From assembly GCA_002794035.1 (NCBI GenBank), contig PCXQ01000003.1, positions 1 to 64,000 of the forward strand: a DNA stretch of 64,000 nucleotides. Reading direction: 5' to 3'. The stretch is from Candidatus Yanofskybacteria bacterium CG10_big_fil_rev_8_21_14_0_10_36_16. Lineage in GTDB: Bacteria > Patescibacteria > Paceibacteria > 2-02-FULL-40-12 > IGHO2-01-FULL-4-A. Shown piece by piece: positions 50,370-58,839 of this stretch. A model generated the notes under the pieces. The model saw only the letters and a list, made by a program, of their open reading frames with translations, searched no databases and was not told the DNA's origin. Each line of letters begins with the position of its first letter. Position 1 is the first letter of the stretch. The position numbers and the translations under genes were made by a program.

Positions 50370-51986
50370 ATGAACAATCCCAATCCAATCGTAGAATTTG
50401 CAGAATCAAATTTCCGTAATAGGAAGCTTCGTTTTGGTATAAAACAGGATGACAGGCGAAGACATATGTATGTAATAGGAAAGACGGGAATGGGGAAAAC
50501 TGAGCTTCTCAAAAATATTGCTATTCAGGATATCCAAGATGGCAGAGGTTTGGCTTTTGTTGATCCTCATGGAGATCCAGTTGAAGAATTACTAGATTAT
50601 ATTCCCAAAGAACGCATAAAAGATGTTGTTTATATCAATCCTTTTGATTTAGATTACCCCATTGCTTTTAATGTTATGGAAAGGGTTAAGTTTGAAGACA
50701 GGCATTTGGTGGCTGATGGTCTTTTGAGTGTGTTTAAAAAGATTTGGGTAGACGCATGGTCTGCAAGAATGGAATATATTTTGAGTAATACCATACTCGC
50801 CTTGCTTGAATCTCCTGATTCAACACTCCTTGGTATTAATCGTATGATGGCTGATAAGGAATACAGAAAACAAGTTATTGAAAATGTTACAGATCCAGTA
50901 GTGAGAGCATTCTGGACTCAAGAATTTGCCAAATACACAGATCGTTTAGCATCTGAAGCAACAGCTGCTATTCAGAATAAGGTGGGTCAATTCGTATCAT
51001 CTCCTATTATAAGAAATATGGTAGGGCAGGCACACAGCAATCTTGATATGAGAAAAATGATGGATGAGAGAAAAATAATTCTAGTTAATATTTCAAAGGG
51101 CAGAATAGGCGAGGATGCTTCACGATTGCTTGGTGCTTTAATTATTACCAAGCTTCAATTGGCTGCTATGTCCAGAGTTGATATTCCAGAACCCGAGAGA
51201 CAGGACTTTACTCTTGTTGTTGATGAGTTTCAGAACTTTGCCACAGCTTCTTTCGCTAATATTTTGTCTGAAGCTAGAAAATATCATCTTAATTTAATAA
51301 TCGCACATCAATATGTTGCTCAAATGGAAGAAAGCGTGAGAGACGCTGTTTTTGGAAATGTTGGTACTATTATTACCTTTAGGGTGGGAGCAGAGGATGC
51401 TGAACTTCTTGAAAAAGAATTGTTCCCAGAGTTTGTGGCTAACGATGTTGTAAATTTAGCAAAATATAATATTTATTTGAAGTTAATGATAGACGGAGTT
51501 GCTTCACGTGCATTTTCAGCAACAACCATTCCCCCGTTGCCTAAACAAGAAACTAACTTTAGAGAAGAAATTATTTCAAATTCAAGAGAACAATTCGGAA
51601 CACCGGAGGAAGAAATTAGGAAAAAAATTGCGGAATGGTATGGTCCCCTGCCTCAAACTGAATCAGGAGGCGGATCGCAACAAAGATTTGAACGAAGACC
51701 AGATAAAAACAGGACTTCATTTAATGATGGCGGAGGAAGACAAAGGAATTATGACCAACCTCAAAAAACATTTAAACCACAATCTGATAATTTCCAACAA
51801 AAAAGTCACGGTCAAGGAGAGTCGAATACAAATTCTAGGGGGGTATCTTTGGATAGTGCCTTTGGGAAGGGTGCCGTGGACTTTCGAGGTAGAAAAATAG
51901 ACCTATCAAAAGAAAAACAAAAAAAGAAAGTCAAAGTTGATATAAAGGGTCTTAGGGATGTTTTAAAACAAACTATGGGGGAATAG
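50370..51986 (+). CDS. VirD4/TraD-like type IV secretion coupling ATPase
   Basis: 538 residues. Walker A is VIGKTGMGKTELLKN at about residues 35-49, followed by DPHGDPVEELLDYIP, DLDYPIAFNVM and Walker B LVVDEFQNFA (about 285). AHQYVAQMEESVRDAVFGNVG is the TraM-recognition/AAA C-terminal part. No membrane helix: anchoring is probably by the upstream partner. The Gln/Asn/Arg-rich tail is disordered. It probably pumps DNA or protein through a membrane channel; whether for conjugation, uptake or secretion is open. Confidence 0.9.
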   Translation: MNNPNPIVEFAESNFRNRKLRFGIKQDDRRRHMYVIGKTGMGKTELLKNIAIQDIQDGRGLAFVDPHGDPVEELLDYIPKERIKDVVYINPFDLDYPIAFNVMERVKFEDRHLVADGLLSVFKKIWVDAWSARMEYILSNTILALLESPDSTLLGINRMMADKEYRKQVIENVTDPVVRAFWTQEFAKYTDRLASEATAAIQNKVGQFVSSPIIRNMVGQAHSNLDMRKMMDERKIILVNISKGRIGEDASRLLGALIITKLQLAAMSRVDIPEPERQDFTLVVDEFQNFATASFANILSEARKYHLNLIIAHQYVAQMEESVRDAVFGNVGTIITFRVGAEDAELLEKELFPEFVANDVVNLAKYNIYLKLMIDGVASRAFSATTIPPLPKQETNFREEIISNSREQFGTPEEEIRKKIAEWYGPLPQTESGGGSQQRFERRPDKNRTSFNDGGGRQRNYDQPQKTFKPQSDNFQQKSHGQGESNTNSRGVSLDSAFGKGAVDFRGRKIDLSKEKQKKKVKVDIKGLRDVLKQTMGE

Positions 51987-52017
51987 TTATTGAAAATAAT
52001 TTAAGTTGTGTTATAAT

Positions 52018-52043
52018 AAAAATCGAGTTAAGCCTCGATTTTT
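52018..52043 (+). terminator. Terminator after the VirD4-like gene
   Basis: AAAAATCGAG-TTAAGC-CTCGATTTTT. Confidence 0.85.
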
Positions 52044-52051
52044 AATTAATA

Positions 52052-52116
52052 ATATCCGCCCTTAGCCCCGACGACGGAGTGTCGGGGTCCCGACCAAAGC
52101 GTCGGGACTCAGCTGG
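52052..52116 (+). pseudogene. tRNA-Lys 5' fragment split by a 42-bp palindromic insertion
   Basis: ATATCCGCCCTTAG (52052-52065) and CTCAGCTGG (52108-52116) are continuous in the intact tRNA-Lys downstream. Here they are separated by 42 bp built of two hairpins (CCCCGAC/GTCGGGG and TCCCGAC/GTCGGGA). The rest of the tRNA is missing. Confidence 0.7.
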
Positions 52117-52171
52117 GACATTTTTAAAATTAATCAATAAATTTTTAAATTAGTTGATATAGAAAGCATAT

Positions 52172-52244
52172 CCGCCCTTAGCTCAGCTGGTAGAGCAACG
52201 GACTTTTAATCCGCGGGTCGTAGGTTCGAATCCTACAGGGCGGA
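52172..52244 (+). tRNA. tRNA-Lys(TTT)
   Basis: Acceptor CCGCCCT/AGGGCGG, D-arm GCTC/GAGC, anticodon loop CTTTTAA (TTT), T-arm GTAGG-TTCGAAT-CCTAC, discriminator A. No encoded CCA. Fully canonical. Confidence 0.96.
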
Positions 52245-52250
52245 CACGAT

Positions 52251-52283
52251 TAAAATAACCCTGATTTTTTCAGGATTATTTTA
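52251..52283 (+). terminator. Terminator after tRNA-Lys
   Basis: TAAAATAACCCTGA pairs with TCAGGATTATTTTA (one mismatch). Confidence 0.65.
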
Positions 52284-52390
52284 ATTACGCTCTTTGGGAT
52301 TATACTTCTCGCTTCTGGAGGGGAACGCCTTGTGTTTTAACTACTATTAGTGTAAAAGATAATAGGATACATTAACAACGAGGAGCAACA

Positions 52391-53026
52391 ATGGGATTTA
52401 TTTCTTGGCTTAAGAATGTGAGTAGGGGTAGAGTTTCTAATGAAATTTCTGATACTACCACAAAAGCGGAAGGAATAGTTTCGCCAGAGGGTATGGGTGT
52501 TTTAGCGTCAGTTGGTGGTAATAAATTAGAAAGACCGAACTTTTTTAAAAATAATACTGTAACATTTAAAGAAACTTCCAATAAGTCGGTTACTTTTAGT
52601 GAATGTGGTCACCAGTGTTCATTGGGATTTGAGGTTAGTATATGGGGGAATATTCATGGTTTTAAATTTAAAGACGAAAGAATTAAAAAGATGAACGGAA
52701 TTGAAACAGCAGAGAGTATATGTCCAAAGTGTTATTTTGAAAAACTTAAACAAGCTGCTATTCGCTGCTGCTTATGTGGATATGGTATTTTGCCAGGCGA
52801 CGGGGTTGCTCTTTATCACAAAAGTAGTAAAGGAGTAAACAAGGGTGTGTCAACTTTTGTTGACGATAGTGCGGTTGGCTGCCTTTTGTGGGACTGTTGT
52901 CCTTCAGGCGGTTTTTATGCAGGATATTGGACATTTGAGGGATTTAAATCAGCTTTCGGGGATAATTCAACTGGAGCAGAAAAAGCATTTACTACTGGTC
53001 AAATAGTATCAGGAAATATTAAGTAA
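52391..53026 (+). CDS. Unknown Cys-rich (zinc-binding) protein
   Basis: 211 residues, not recognised. Metal-binding candidates are CGHQC (about 72-76), CPKCYFEKLKQ (about 113-123), CCLCGYGILPGDG (about 131-143) and DCCPSGG, suggesting one or two zinc knuckles. No membrane segment. GAGGAGC before the ATG is a strong SD. It has its own promoter-like sequence (TTAACT, 17 bp, TAATAG) and a terminator. Confidence 0.75.
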   Translation: MGFISWLKNVSRGRVSNEISDTTTKAEGIVSPEGMGVLASVGGNKLERPNFFKNNTVTFKETSNKSVTFSECGHQCSLGFEVSIWGNIHGFKFKDERIKKMNGIETAESICPKCYFEKLKQAAIRCCLCGYGILPGDGVALYHKSSKGVNKGVSTFVDDSAVGCLLWDCCPSGGFYAGYWTFEGFKSAFGDNSTGAEKAFTTGQIVSGNIK

Positions 53027-53029
53027 GGC

Positions 53030-53052
53030 ACCGACTAATTAGTCGGTTTTTA
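53030..53052 (+). terminator. Terminator after the Cys-rich gene
   Basis: Perfect ACCGACTAATTAGTCGGT palindrome then Ts. Confidence 0.8.
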
Positions 53053-53361
53053 TTTGGTAGAAAAATTAAATGAAAAACCAATAAAAACACTCTGCCACCG
53101 TAAACTTATCCGCTCCAAGGTGTTTCCTTCAACAAGTTTAGGATAAACCAGCCAAGGGTGACTTGTCCTTAGCGCAGTCGAAGGAGTGGGCGGACCAGTA
53201 ATAAAAAAAGACCCTCTAGGGGTCTTTTTTTATTATAGTGCTTCGTACTGAATCGAACCTATTTGTCTTTGGTACCTCCGTTATTTTATACCTTGCGATT
53301 TATTATTAATTGTGTTATTGTGATAATAGCTGTTTTTACTTTTAAATAAGGAGAGATAATT
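53053..53361. other. Gap with repeat-like palindromes
   Basis: No gene. TAAACTTATCC and a later TAGGATAAACC, and the TCCTTAGCGCAGTCGAAGGA hairpin (about 53166-53185), are typical short intergenic repeats. A bidirectional terminator is at 53199-53235. Confidence 0.5.
53199..53235. terminator. Bidirectional terminator
   Basis: TAATAAAAAAAGACCC and its complement around 4-5 nt. Confidence 0.8.
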
Positions 53362-53739
53362 ATGAGTAATGAAAATTATGATCCGTGTGGCTGTGATGAG
53401 TGCGGATGCGGCGGTTTTATGACAGAAAGAGTTGGTAATACAAGTTTAGATTTTAATCTTGCCGATATTTATCATGCCATGTCTGAAATTACAACACTGC
53501 TTAATGAAGACAATTTTTATTCTCGTCCAAAAACCTCTAGAGAAATTTCTAAATTAACAGATGATTTAAGAAAAGCAATCAATGTAATCCATGTCTCAAA
53601 TGAAGATTTAAAAAATTTCATAAAATTTCTTTCATTAGTTTGCGAATTTTTGAATCACGAGAGTTGCTCTAAAGATGTTTACTCAAAATTTTCCCTTCAA
53701 TGTGAAAAAAGAGAAAGGGAATTAAGAAGGGCCTCCTAA
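53362..53739 (+). CDS. Unknown protein with a Cys-rich N-terminus
   Basis: 125 residues, not recognised. The first 20 residues contain CGCDECGCGG, a possible metal-binding tag. The remainder is helical and soluble, with three further Cys. AGGAGAG lies before the ATG, and a terminator overlaps the stop, so it is a single-gene unit. Confidence 0.7.
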   Translation: MSNENYDPCGCDECGCGGFMTERVGNTSLDFNLADIYHAMSEITTLLNEDNFYSRPKTSREISKLTDDLRKAINVIHVSNEDLKNFIKFLSLVCEFLNHESCSKDVYSKFSLQCEKRERELRRAS

Positions 53740-53752
53740 TTAAGGAGGCCTT
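53727..53752 (+). terminator. Terminator overlapping the stop of the 53362 gene
   Basis: GGCCTCCTAATTAAGGAGGCC palindrome with flanking A/T. Confidence 0.7.
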
Positions 53753-53820
53753 ATCTTTACAAATTTTAAATTGTTTGTTAGTTTATTTATGGTTGTTTAA
53801 CTAAGAATGGAGGTGTGGTT

Positions 53821-53940
53821 GTGCTAAAAATTTTGGGTCTTTTGTCCGTGATTCTTCTTGTTCTATCCTCTAGAGTAAGAAATGTAGTTTTGGGTTATTT
53901 TAATTTAAATAATTATCTTCCAGATAAAGATGAAGATTGA
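53821..53940 (+). CDS. Small single-pass membrane protein (39 aa)
   Basis: GTG start with GGAGGTG 7 nt upstream. The first 15 residues (MLKILGLLSVILLVL) form one membrane helix, followed by a basic and then an acidic tail ending DKDED. A terminator follows. Hydrophobic helix, SD and terminator together support a real small protein. Confidence 0.65.
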   Translation: MLKILGLLSVILLVLSSRVRNVVLGYFNLNNYLPDKDED

Positions 53941-53950
53941 TTTAAATTAT

Positions 53951-53975
53951 GCCGGTTAGTATAATCGGCTTTTTG
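53951..53975 (+). terminator. Terminator after the small membrane protein
   Basis: GCCGGTT/AATCGGC hairpin and Ts. Confidence 0.7.
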
Positions 53976-54013
53976 ATTGAAAAAAAACAGGGAATTTGTT
54001 AAATTTGATATAT

Positions 54014-54610
54014 ATGAAATATAAATTTGTTGTTTCTGGCGCTGCCGTAACTGATCATTGTGCGGAAGACGCCCACATAAGAGCTGAGCAATTGGGTAAA
54101 GAAATTGTTGAACATAACGGTATTGTAATTACTGGTGCTACAACAGGATTGCCTTATTGGTCAGCGAAAGGCGCAAAAAAAGCGGGAGGAGTTTCGGTTG
54201 GAATATCACCTGCCGCAAGTTTGTTTTCACATGTTAAGGCATACCACTTGCCAATTGACTTTTTTGATTTTATAATATACACTGGTTTTAATTATTCAGG
54301 AAGAAATCTTTTGCTTACACGTTCAGCAGATGCTGTAATTATTGTTTGTGGCAGAATAGGAACTCTTAATGAATTTACTATCGCTTTTGAAGACGATAAG
54401 CCAATAGGTATTCTGACTGATACTGGCGGAATGGCTGATGAAATTGAAGAGATAGTTAAAAAAGCTCACCGTGGCATGGGTAGGATTGTTTATAATTCAG
54501 ACCCGAAAGAACTTGTTAAGGGTTTGATTAAGATAATAGACAAGGACTATACAGCACTAGAATCAGAGGGATTATTGCCTAGTGATTTTCACGAAAAACA
54601 TCAAGAATAA
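54014..54610 (+). CDS. SLOG/LOG-like (TIGR00725-type) nucleotide-binding protein
   Basis: 198 residues from ATG 54014. Rossmann-like: KFVVSGAAVTDHC, GKEIVEHNGIVITGATTGLPYWSAKGAKKAGG and VIIVCGRIGTLNEFTIAFEDDKPIGIL. This matches the lysine-decarboxylase-like/SLOG superfamily (P-G-G-x-G-T-x-x-E is replaced by CGRIGTLNE). Members act on nucleotides such as cytokinin-like or ADP-ribose derivatives. The substrate here is unknown. Confidence 0.8.
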   Translation: MKYKFVVSGAAVTDHCAEDAHIRAEQLGKEIVEHNGIVITGATTGLPYWSAKGAKKAGGVSVGISPAASLFSHVKAYHLPIDFFDFIIYTGFNYSGRNLLLTRSADAVIIVCGRIGTLNEFTIAFEDDKPIGILTDTGGMADEIEEIVKKAHRGMGRIVYNSDPKELVKGLIKIIDKDYTALESEGLLPSDFHEKHQE

Positions 54611-54692
54611 GTTTTTCTAAAAATTAAAATATTTAAACATTTCAACATTAATGCATCCAAATTAATAAGGATGCATGATTTGTAAATAAGTA

Positions 54693-57017
54693 ATGTCTAT
54701 ACAAAAAAATAAAATCCACGATTTGCCTTTGATTGCGTTGAAAAACGTAATTCTTTTTCCGCGCATTGCCATGCCTCTTTTAGTTCAAAGGCCTAAATCA
54801 ATCAGGGCTTTAGAGTATGCCATGTCCAAAGACAAGTTGGTAGTTTTTGTTGGTCAAAAAGATCCAAGGGATGATGTTAATGAAGGTAATTTATTTGACG
54901 TTGGTACAGTAGGTAAGATTTTTGAAATTCACAAGATGCCTGATGGAACATCTCGTGTTGATGTTGAAGGTATTGCGAGAGTAAAAATTAAAAACTATAG
55001 TTCTACAGATCCATTTTTTAGCGCCAAGGTTGAAGATTATAAAATATCTCTTACAAAAAATGTTGAAACACAAGCCTTGATGCGAACAGTGGCAGATCAG
55101 TTAAGGAAGATTCTTGGTTCAAAAACTGTATCGGGGCCTATCTCTGATGTTATGGTAGCTTTGAGTCAGGTTAAAGATCCTGAGCAATTGGTTTATCTTG
55201 CAGCCATGCACTTGAGTCTTGAAATTAAAGACCAGCAAGAAATTCTTGAAGCTGTTGATGTTATGGATGCTTTAAAGAAGGTTAATTTTTATTTAAATCG
55301 TGAAATAGAAATTTTAAGTACAGAGCAAAAGGTGGCTCGTGAAACCAAGAGACAACTTGGAAAAATGCAAAAGGAAGTATTTTTGCGAGAACAGCTTAAA
55401 AGCATTGAAAAAGAGCTGGGTCTTGATGGTGAAAAAGGTGAGTTTGAAGTTTTAAGGCAGAAGATTAGCGATGCAGGGATGCCGAAAGATATAAGAGATA
55501 AGGCAGAAAAAGAACTTGGTCGTCTTGAAAAAATGCCTCCGTTTAGTCCGGAAGTTTCTTATTTAAGAACTTATCTTGATTGGCTGGTTGATTTGCCTTG
55601 GTCAAAAAAATCAAAAGGCAAAATTGACATGAAAGAAGCTGATAAAATATTAAATAACGATCACTATGGTCTTAAAAAAGCAAAAGAAAGAATCTTAGAA
55701 TATCTTGCTGTTCAAAAACAGGTAGGGAAAATAAAGGGGCCAATTCTTTGTTTTGTTGGTCCTCCTGGCGTAGGTAAGACATCTATTGGTAAATCAATCG
55801 CCAAGGCTCTTGATAGGGAGTTTGTAAGAGTGTCACTGGGTGGTTTGCGAGATGAGGCGGAAATAAGAGGCCACAGAAGAACTTATGTGGGGGCTTTGCC
55901 TGGAAGAATAATTCAGGGAATAAATAATGCCAAAACTCGCAATCCTGTGTTTATGTTGGATGAAATAGATAAGGTGGGTACAGATTTCAGGGGTGATCCT
56001 TCTTCAGCACTTCTTGAAGCATTGGACCCAGAACAAAATCATTCTTTCTCAGATCATTATCTTGAAGTACCTTTTGATTTGTCTGATGTTTTGTTTATTA
56101 CGACAGCCAACATGTTGGATACGATTCCGCCAGCGCTTCGCGACCGTCTTGAGATAATAGAATTTCCTGGTTATACAGAGGATGAAAAATTACATATTGC
56201 TAAACAGTTTTTGGTTAAAAAAGTATTGGAAGAACATGGAATAAAAATTAACAACATGTCGTTTACTGACGGAGCTTTAAAAGACATTATAAGAAAACAC
56301 ACACGAGAAGCAGGAGTTAGAAACCTTGAAAGACAAGTAGCTAAAGTTATAAGAAAAATTACACGAAAAATGATTGAGAATAAAATTAAGGGAAAGGTGA
56401 AAGTTGATTCAAAATCAATACATTCTTATTTGGGAGCAGAAAGGTATACACATCTTGAGGCTGAAAAAAAAGATGAAGTAGGTATTGCTACGGGTCTTGC
56501 TTGGACACCTGCCGGTGGTGAAATATTATTTATAGAATCATCTAAAATGCCCGGCAAGGGTAAGCTTACCCTAACTGGCCATCTTGGGAATGTTATGAAA
56601 GAATCCGTGCAAACAGCATTAAGTTACGCTAGAAACAAGTCATCAAAAATGGGTTCAGATGATGATTTTTATAAAGAAGATATTCATGTTCATGTCCCTT
56701 CCGGTGCTATACCAAAAGATGGTCCTTCTGCTGGTGTTGCTATTGCTGTTTCTCTAATTTCTTTATTGACTGGTAAAAAAGTTTTTAAAGATGTTGGCAT
56801 GACGGGTGAGATAACTTTGCGAGGCAAGGTGCTTGAAATTGGAGGTTTAAAAGAAAAGATACTTGCAGCTCATAGAGCAGGTTTGAAAAAGGTTATAGTG
56901 CCTGCTGGCAACAAGAAAGACCTTATTGAAGATGTTCCTTCTGAAATTAAAAAAGCTTTGGATTTTAAGATGGTGAAAGATATGAATGAGGTTATAAAAA
57001 TAGCAATTCAAAAGTAA
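54693..57017 (+). CDS. lon: ATP-dependent protease Lon
   Basis: 774 residues. N-terminal LAN domain (LPLIALKNVILFPRIAMPLL), AAA+ with Walker A GPPGVGKTSIGKSIAKAL and Walker B NPVFMLDEIDKVG. The C-terminal protease has the Ser-Lys dyad (Ser in PKDGPSAGVAIA, Lys in EKILAAHRAGLKKVIVP). It degrades misfolded and tagged proteins, possibly including the unusual tmRNA tag. Normal length. Confidence 0.98.
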   Translation: MSIQKNKIHDLPLIALKNVILFPRIAMPLLVQRPKSIRALEYAMSKDKLVVFVGQKDPRDDVNEGNLFDVGTVGKIFEIHKMPDGTSRVDVEGIARVKIKNYSSTDPFFSAKVEDYKISLTKNVETQALMRTVADQLRKILGSKTVSGPISDVMVALSQVKDPEQLVYLAAMHLSLEIKDQQEILEAVDVMDALKKVNFYLNREIEILSTEQKVARETKRQLGKMQKEVFLREQLKSIEKELGLDGEKGEFEVLRQKISDAGMPKDIRDKAEKELGRLEKMPPFSPEVSYLRTYLDWLVDLPWSKKSKGKIDMKEADKILNNDHYGLKKAKERILEYLAVQKQVGKIKGPILCFVGPPGVGKTSIGKSIAKALDREFVRVSLGGLRDEAEIRGHRRTYVGALPGRIIQGINNAKTRNPVFMLDEIDKVGTDFRGDPSSALLEALDPEQNHSFSDHYLEVPFDLSDVLFITTANMLDTIPPALRDRLEIIEFPGYTEDEKLHIAKQFLVKKVLEEHGIKINNMSFTDGALKDIIRKHTREAGVRNLERQVAKVIRKITRKMIENKIKGKVKVDSKSIHSYLGAERYTHLEAEKKDEVGIATGLAWTPAGGEILFIESSKMPGKGKLTLTGHLGNVMKESVQTALSYARNKSSKMGSDDDFYKEDIHVHVPSGAIPKDGPSAGVAIAVSLISLLTGKKVFKDVGMTGEITLRGKVLEIGGLKEKILAAHRAGLKKVIVPAGNKKDLIEDVPSEIKKALDFKMVKDMNEVIKIAIQK

Positions 57018-57040
57018 TCTTATTTAACATCAGATGTTAC

Positions 57041-57072
57041 AAAATAAGACCCGTTCAAGCGGGTCTTATTTT
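57041..57072 (+). terminator. Terminator after lon
   Basis: AAAATAAGACCCG and its exact complement. Confidence 0.9.
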
Positions 57073-57209
57073 AATTTTTGCTTTTTGTTTTTACCTCTTT
57101 TATTAAACTGATTAAATGGGGTAAAATATAAGAAATACTTATTATCTGGCAATTGGCATAAAATTTACCAATACGTAAGTTCAAAAGCCAAGTACTAGAT
57201 GTTAATTTT

Positions 57210-57677
57210 ATGTTGCATGAGTCTCAATTAATAATTCGTCTTTTTGTTGCTGCTTTGCTTGGAGCAGCGATAGGCTTTGAGCGCGAAAAATCAAACAAGG
57301 TAGCGGGACTGAGAACTCATTCTTTGGTTGCAATAGGGGCAGCCTTAATCTCTATACTTTCGGTATACGGGTTTGAAGATTTGACGGTGGATTCAAGTTA
57401 CGACCCTTCCCGCTTGATTTCTAACATAATAGTGGGAATTGGTTTTATAGGAGGTGGTGCAATATTGAAATATGGCGGAAAGGTTGTTGGTATTACTACT
57501 GCTGCAACTCTTTGGGTGGTGGCGGCGGTAGGTATTGCTGTAGGTCTTGGAATGTATCTGGCAGCAGTTTCTGCGAGTGTTATTGTGTATATTATTCTTA
57601 CAGTCTTGTGGCGTATAGAACATTTTTTTATTGGACACAAAAAATCTGATTCAGAAACAATAGATATAACTGGATAA
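57210..57677 (+). CDS. MgtC/SapB-family membrane protein
   Basis: 155 residues with four to five helices. The signature is AALLGAAIGFEREKSNKVAGLRTHSLVAIGAAL, then DPSRLISNIIVGIGFIGGGAIL and GITTAATLWVVAAVGIAVGLG. The transmembrane domain only; the C-terminal ACT-like domain of MgtC is missing, as in SapB-type proteins. It probably acts in Mg/ion or membrane homeostasis. Its immediate neighbour downstream is a permease. Confidence 0.93.
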   Translation: MLHESQLIIRLFVAALLGAAIGFEREKSNKVAGLRTHSLVAIGAALISILSVYGFEDLTVDSSYDPSRLISNIIVGIGFIGGGAILKYGGKVVGITTAATLWVVAAVGIAVGLGMYLAAVSASVIVYIILTVLWRIEHFFIGHKKSDSETIDITG

Positions 57678-57698
57678 TAATAACAACAATCTGTTTAT

Positions 57699-58823
57699 AT
57701 GAAATTATTATATTCTTCGGCAGCTCTTGTTACAACCTTGGTGGGTGTTGGCATTTTTGGTATACCCTTTTCTTTTGTTAAGGCTGGTTTTGTGACTGGA
57801 CTTGTGTTTTTAATAATTATTGTTGCATTGTCTTTGTTTAGAAATTTAATGTTTGGTGAAATAATTCTGCGCACTCATGAGCGTCATCAAATAATAGGAT
57901 ACGCCGATATATATTTAGGTCCTCTTGGTAAAAAAATAGCTCTGTTTTCGTATATGCTTGGTATCTATGGTGCCTTGCTTGCTATCATTGCAATTAGCGG
58001 TAATTTTTGGGCTAATGTTTTTTTCTTTTTTGATTTTTCTTTAACAACATTTAGTACCTTATTTTTTATATTGGCTACTTCCGTAATTGTTTTGGGGCTT
58101 AAAGGTGCTTCAAAAATTGATTTCGTGTTGTTGCTAATGTTTGTTTTTATTGTGTCTATAATTTCTGTAATGAGCGCAGGTCGTATTGATGTAGCTAACT
58201 ATAAGACACTTTTTTCTTTGGAATTCTGGTTCTTGCCCTTTGGAGTGGTTTTGTTTGCTATGGAAGGTTTATCTTCCATACCTCTTTTAAGAGAGGCATT
58301 AGTGGGAGAGGATTATTTAACAAGGAAGGCTATAACTTGGGGCACTTTAATTCCTGCGGGGCTTTACCTTTTGTTTGCTATTATTATTGTTGGTGTGTCC
58401 GGTGATATTACATCACCAGATGCAATATCGGGACTCGGAGAATTTTTGGGAACAAAAGCTATTATTATTGGTTCTATTCTTGGCTTAATATCTACATTTA
58501 CAGTTTTTGTTAACACTTCCTTAGCTCTTAAGAAATCTTTTATGTACGATTTTGATATGGGCACAACCAAGGCTCAGCTTCTCGTGTCCTTACCTCCTTA
58601 TCTGCTTTTCTTGTCAGGATTGAGGGATTTTATAGAAATTATTGGTCTTGTTGGTTCTATTGCAGTAAGTTTGATAACCATACTGCTTATATTTATTTTT
58701 ATTAAAGCAAGAGAGGAAGGAGATCGTATTCCGGAATATACTATTTTTGCACCAAAGTGGCTTCTTTATAGTATGATTTTAATATTTGGAGCAGGAATTG
58801 TGTATTCATTTATGTTTTTTTAA
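57699..58823 (+). CDS. HAAAP/AAAP-type amino-acid permease
   Basis: 374 residues with about 11 membrane helices. N-terminal LVTTLVGVGIFGIPFSFVKAG is the family signature (G-x-G-x-x-x-x-P) of aromatic/neutral amino acid permeases such as TyrP and Mtr. For an organism expected to lack amino acid synthesis, uptake would be important. The substrate is unknown. Confidence 0.8.
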   Translation: MKLLYSSAALVTTLVGVGIFGIPFSFVKAGFVTGLVFLIIIVALSLFRNLMFGEIILRTHERHQIIGYADIYLGPLGKKIALFSYMLGIYGALLAIIAISGNFWANVFFFFDFSLTTFSTLFFILATSVIVLGLKGASKIDFVLLLMFVFIVSIISVMSAGRIDVANYKTLFSLEFWFLPFGVVLFAMEGLSSIPLLREALVGEDYLTRKAITWGTLIPAGLYLLFAIIIVGVSGDITSPDAISGLGEFLGTKAIIIGSILGLISTFTVFVNTSLALKKSFMYDFDMGTTKAQLLVSLPPYLLFLSGLRDFIEIIGLVGSIAVSLITILLIFIFIKAREEGDRIPEYTIFAPKWLLYSMILIFGAGIVYSFMFF

Positions 58824-58839
58824 TTTTATTTAATTTTTT

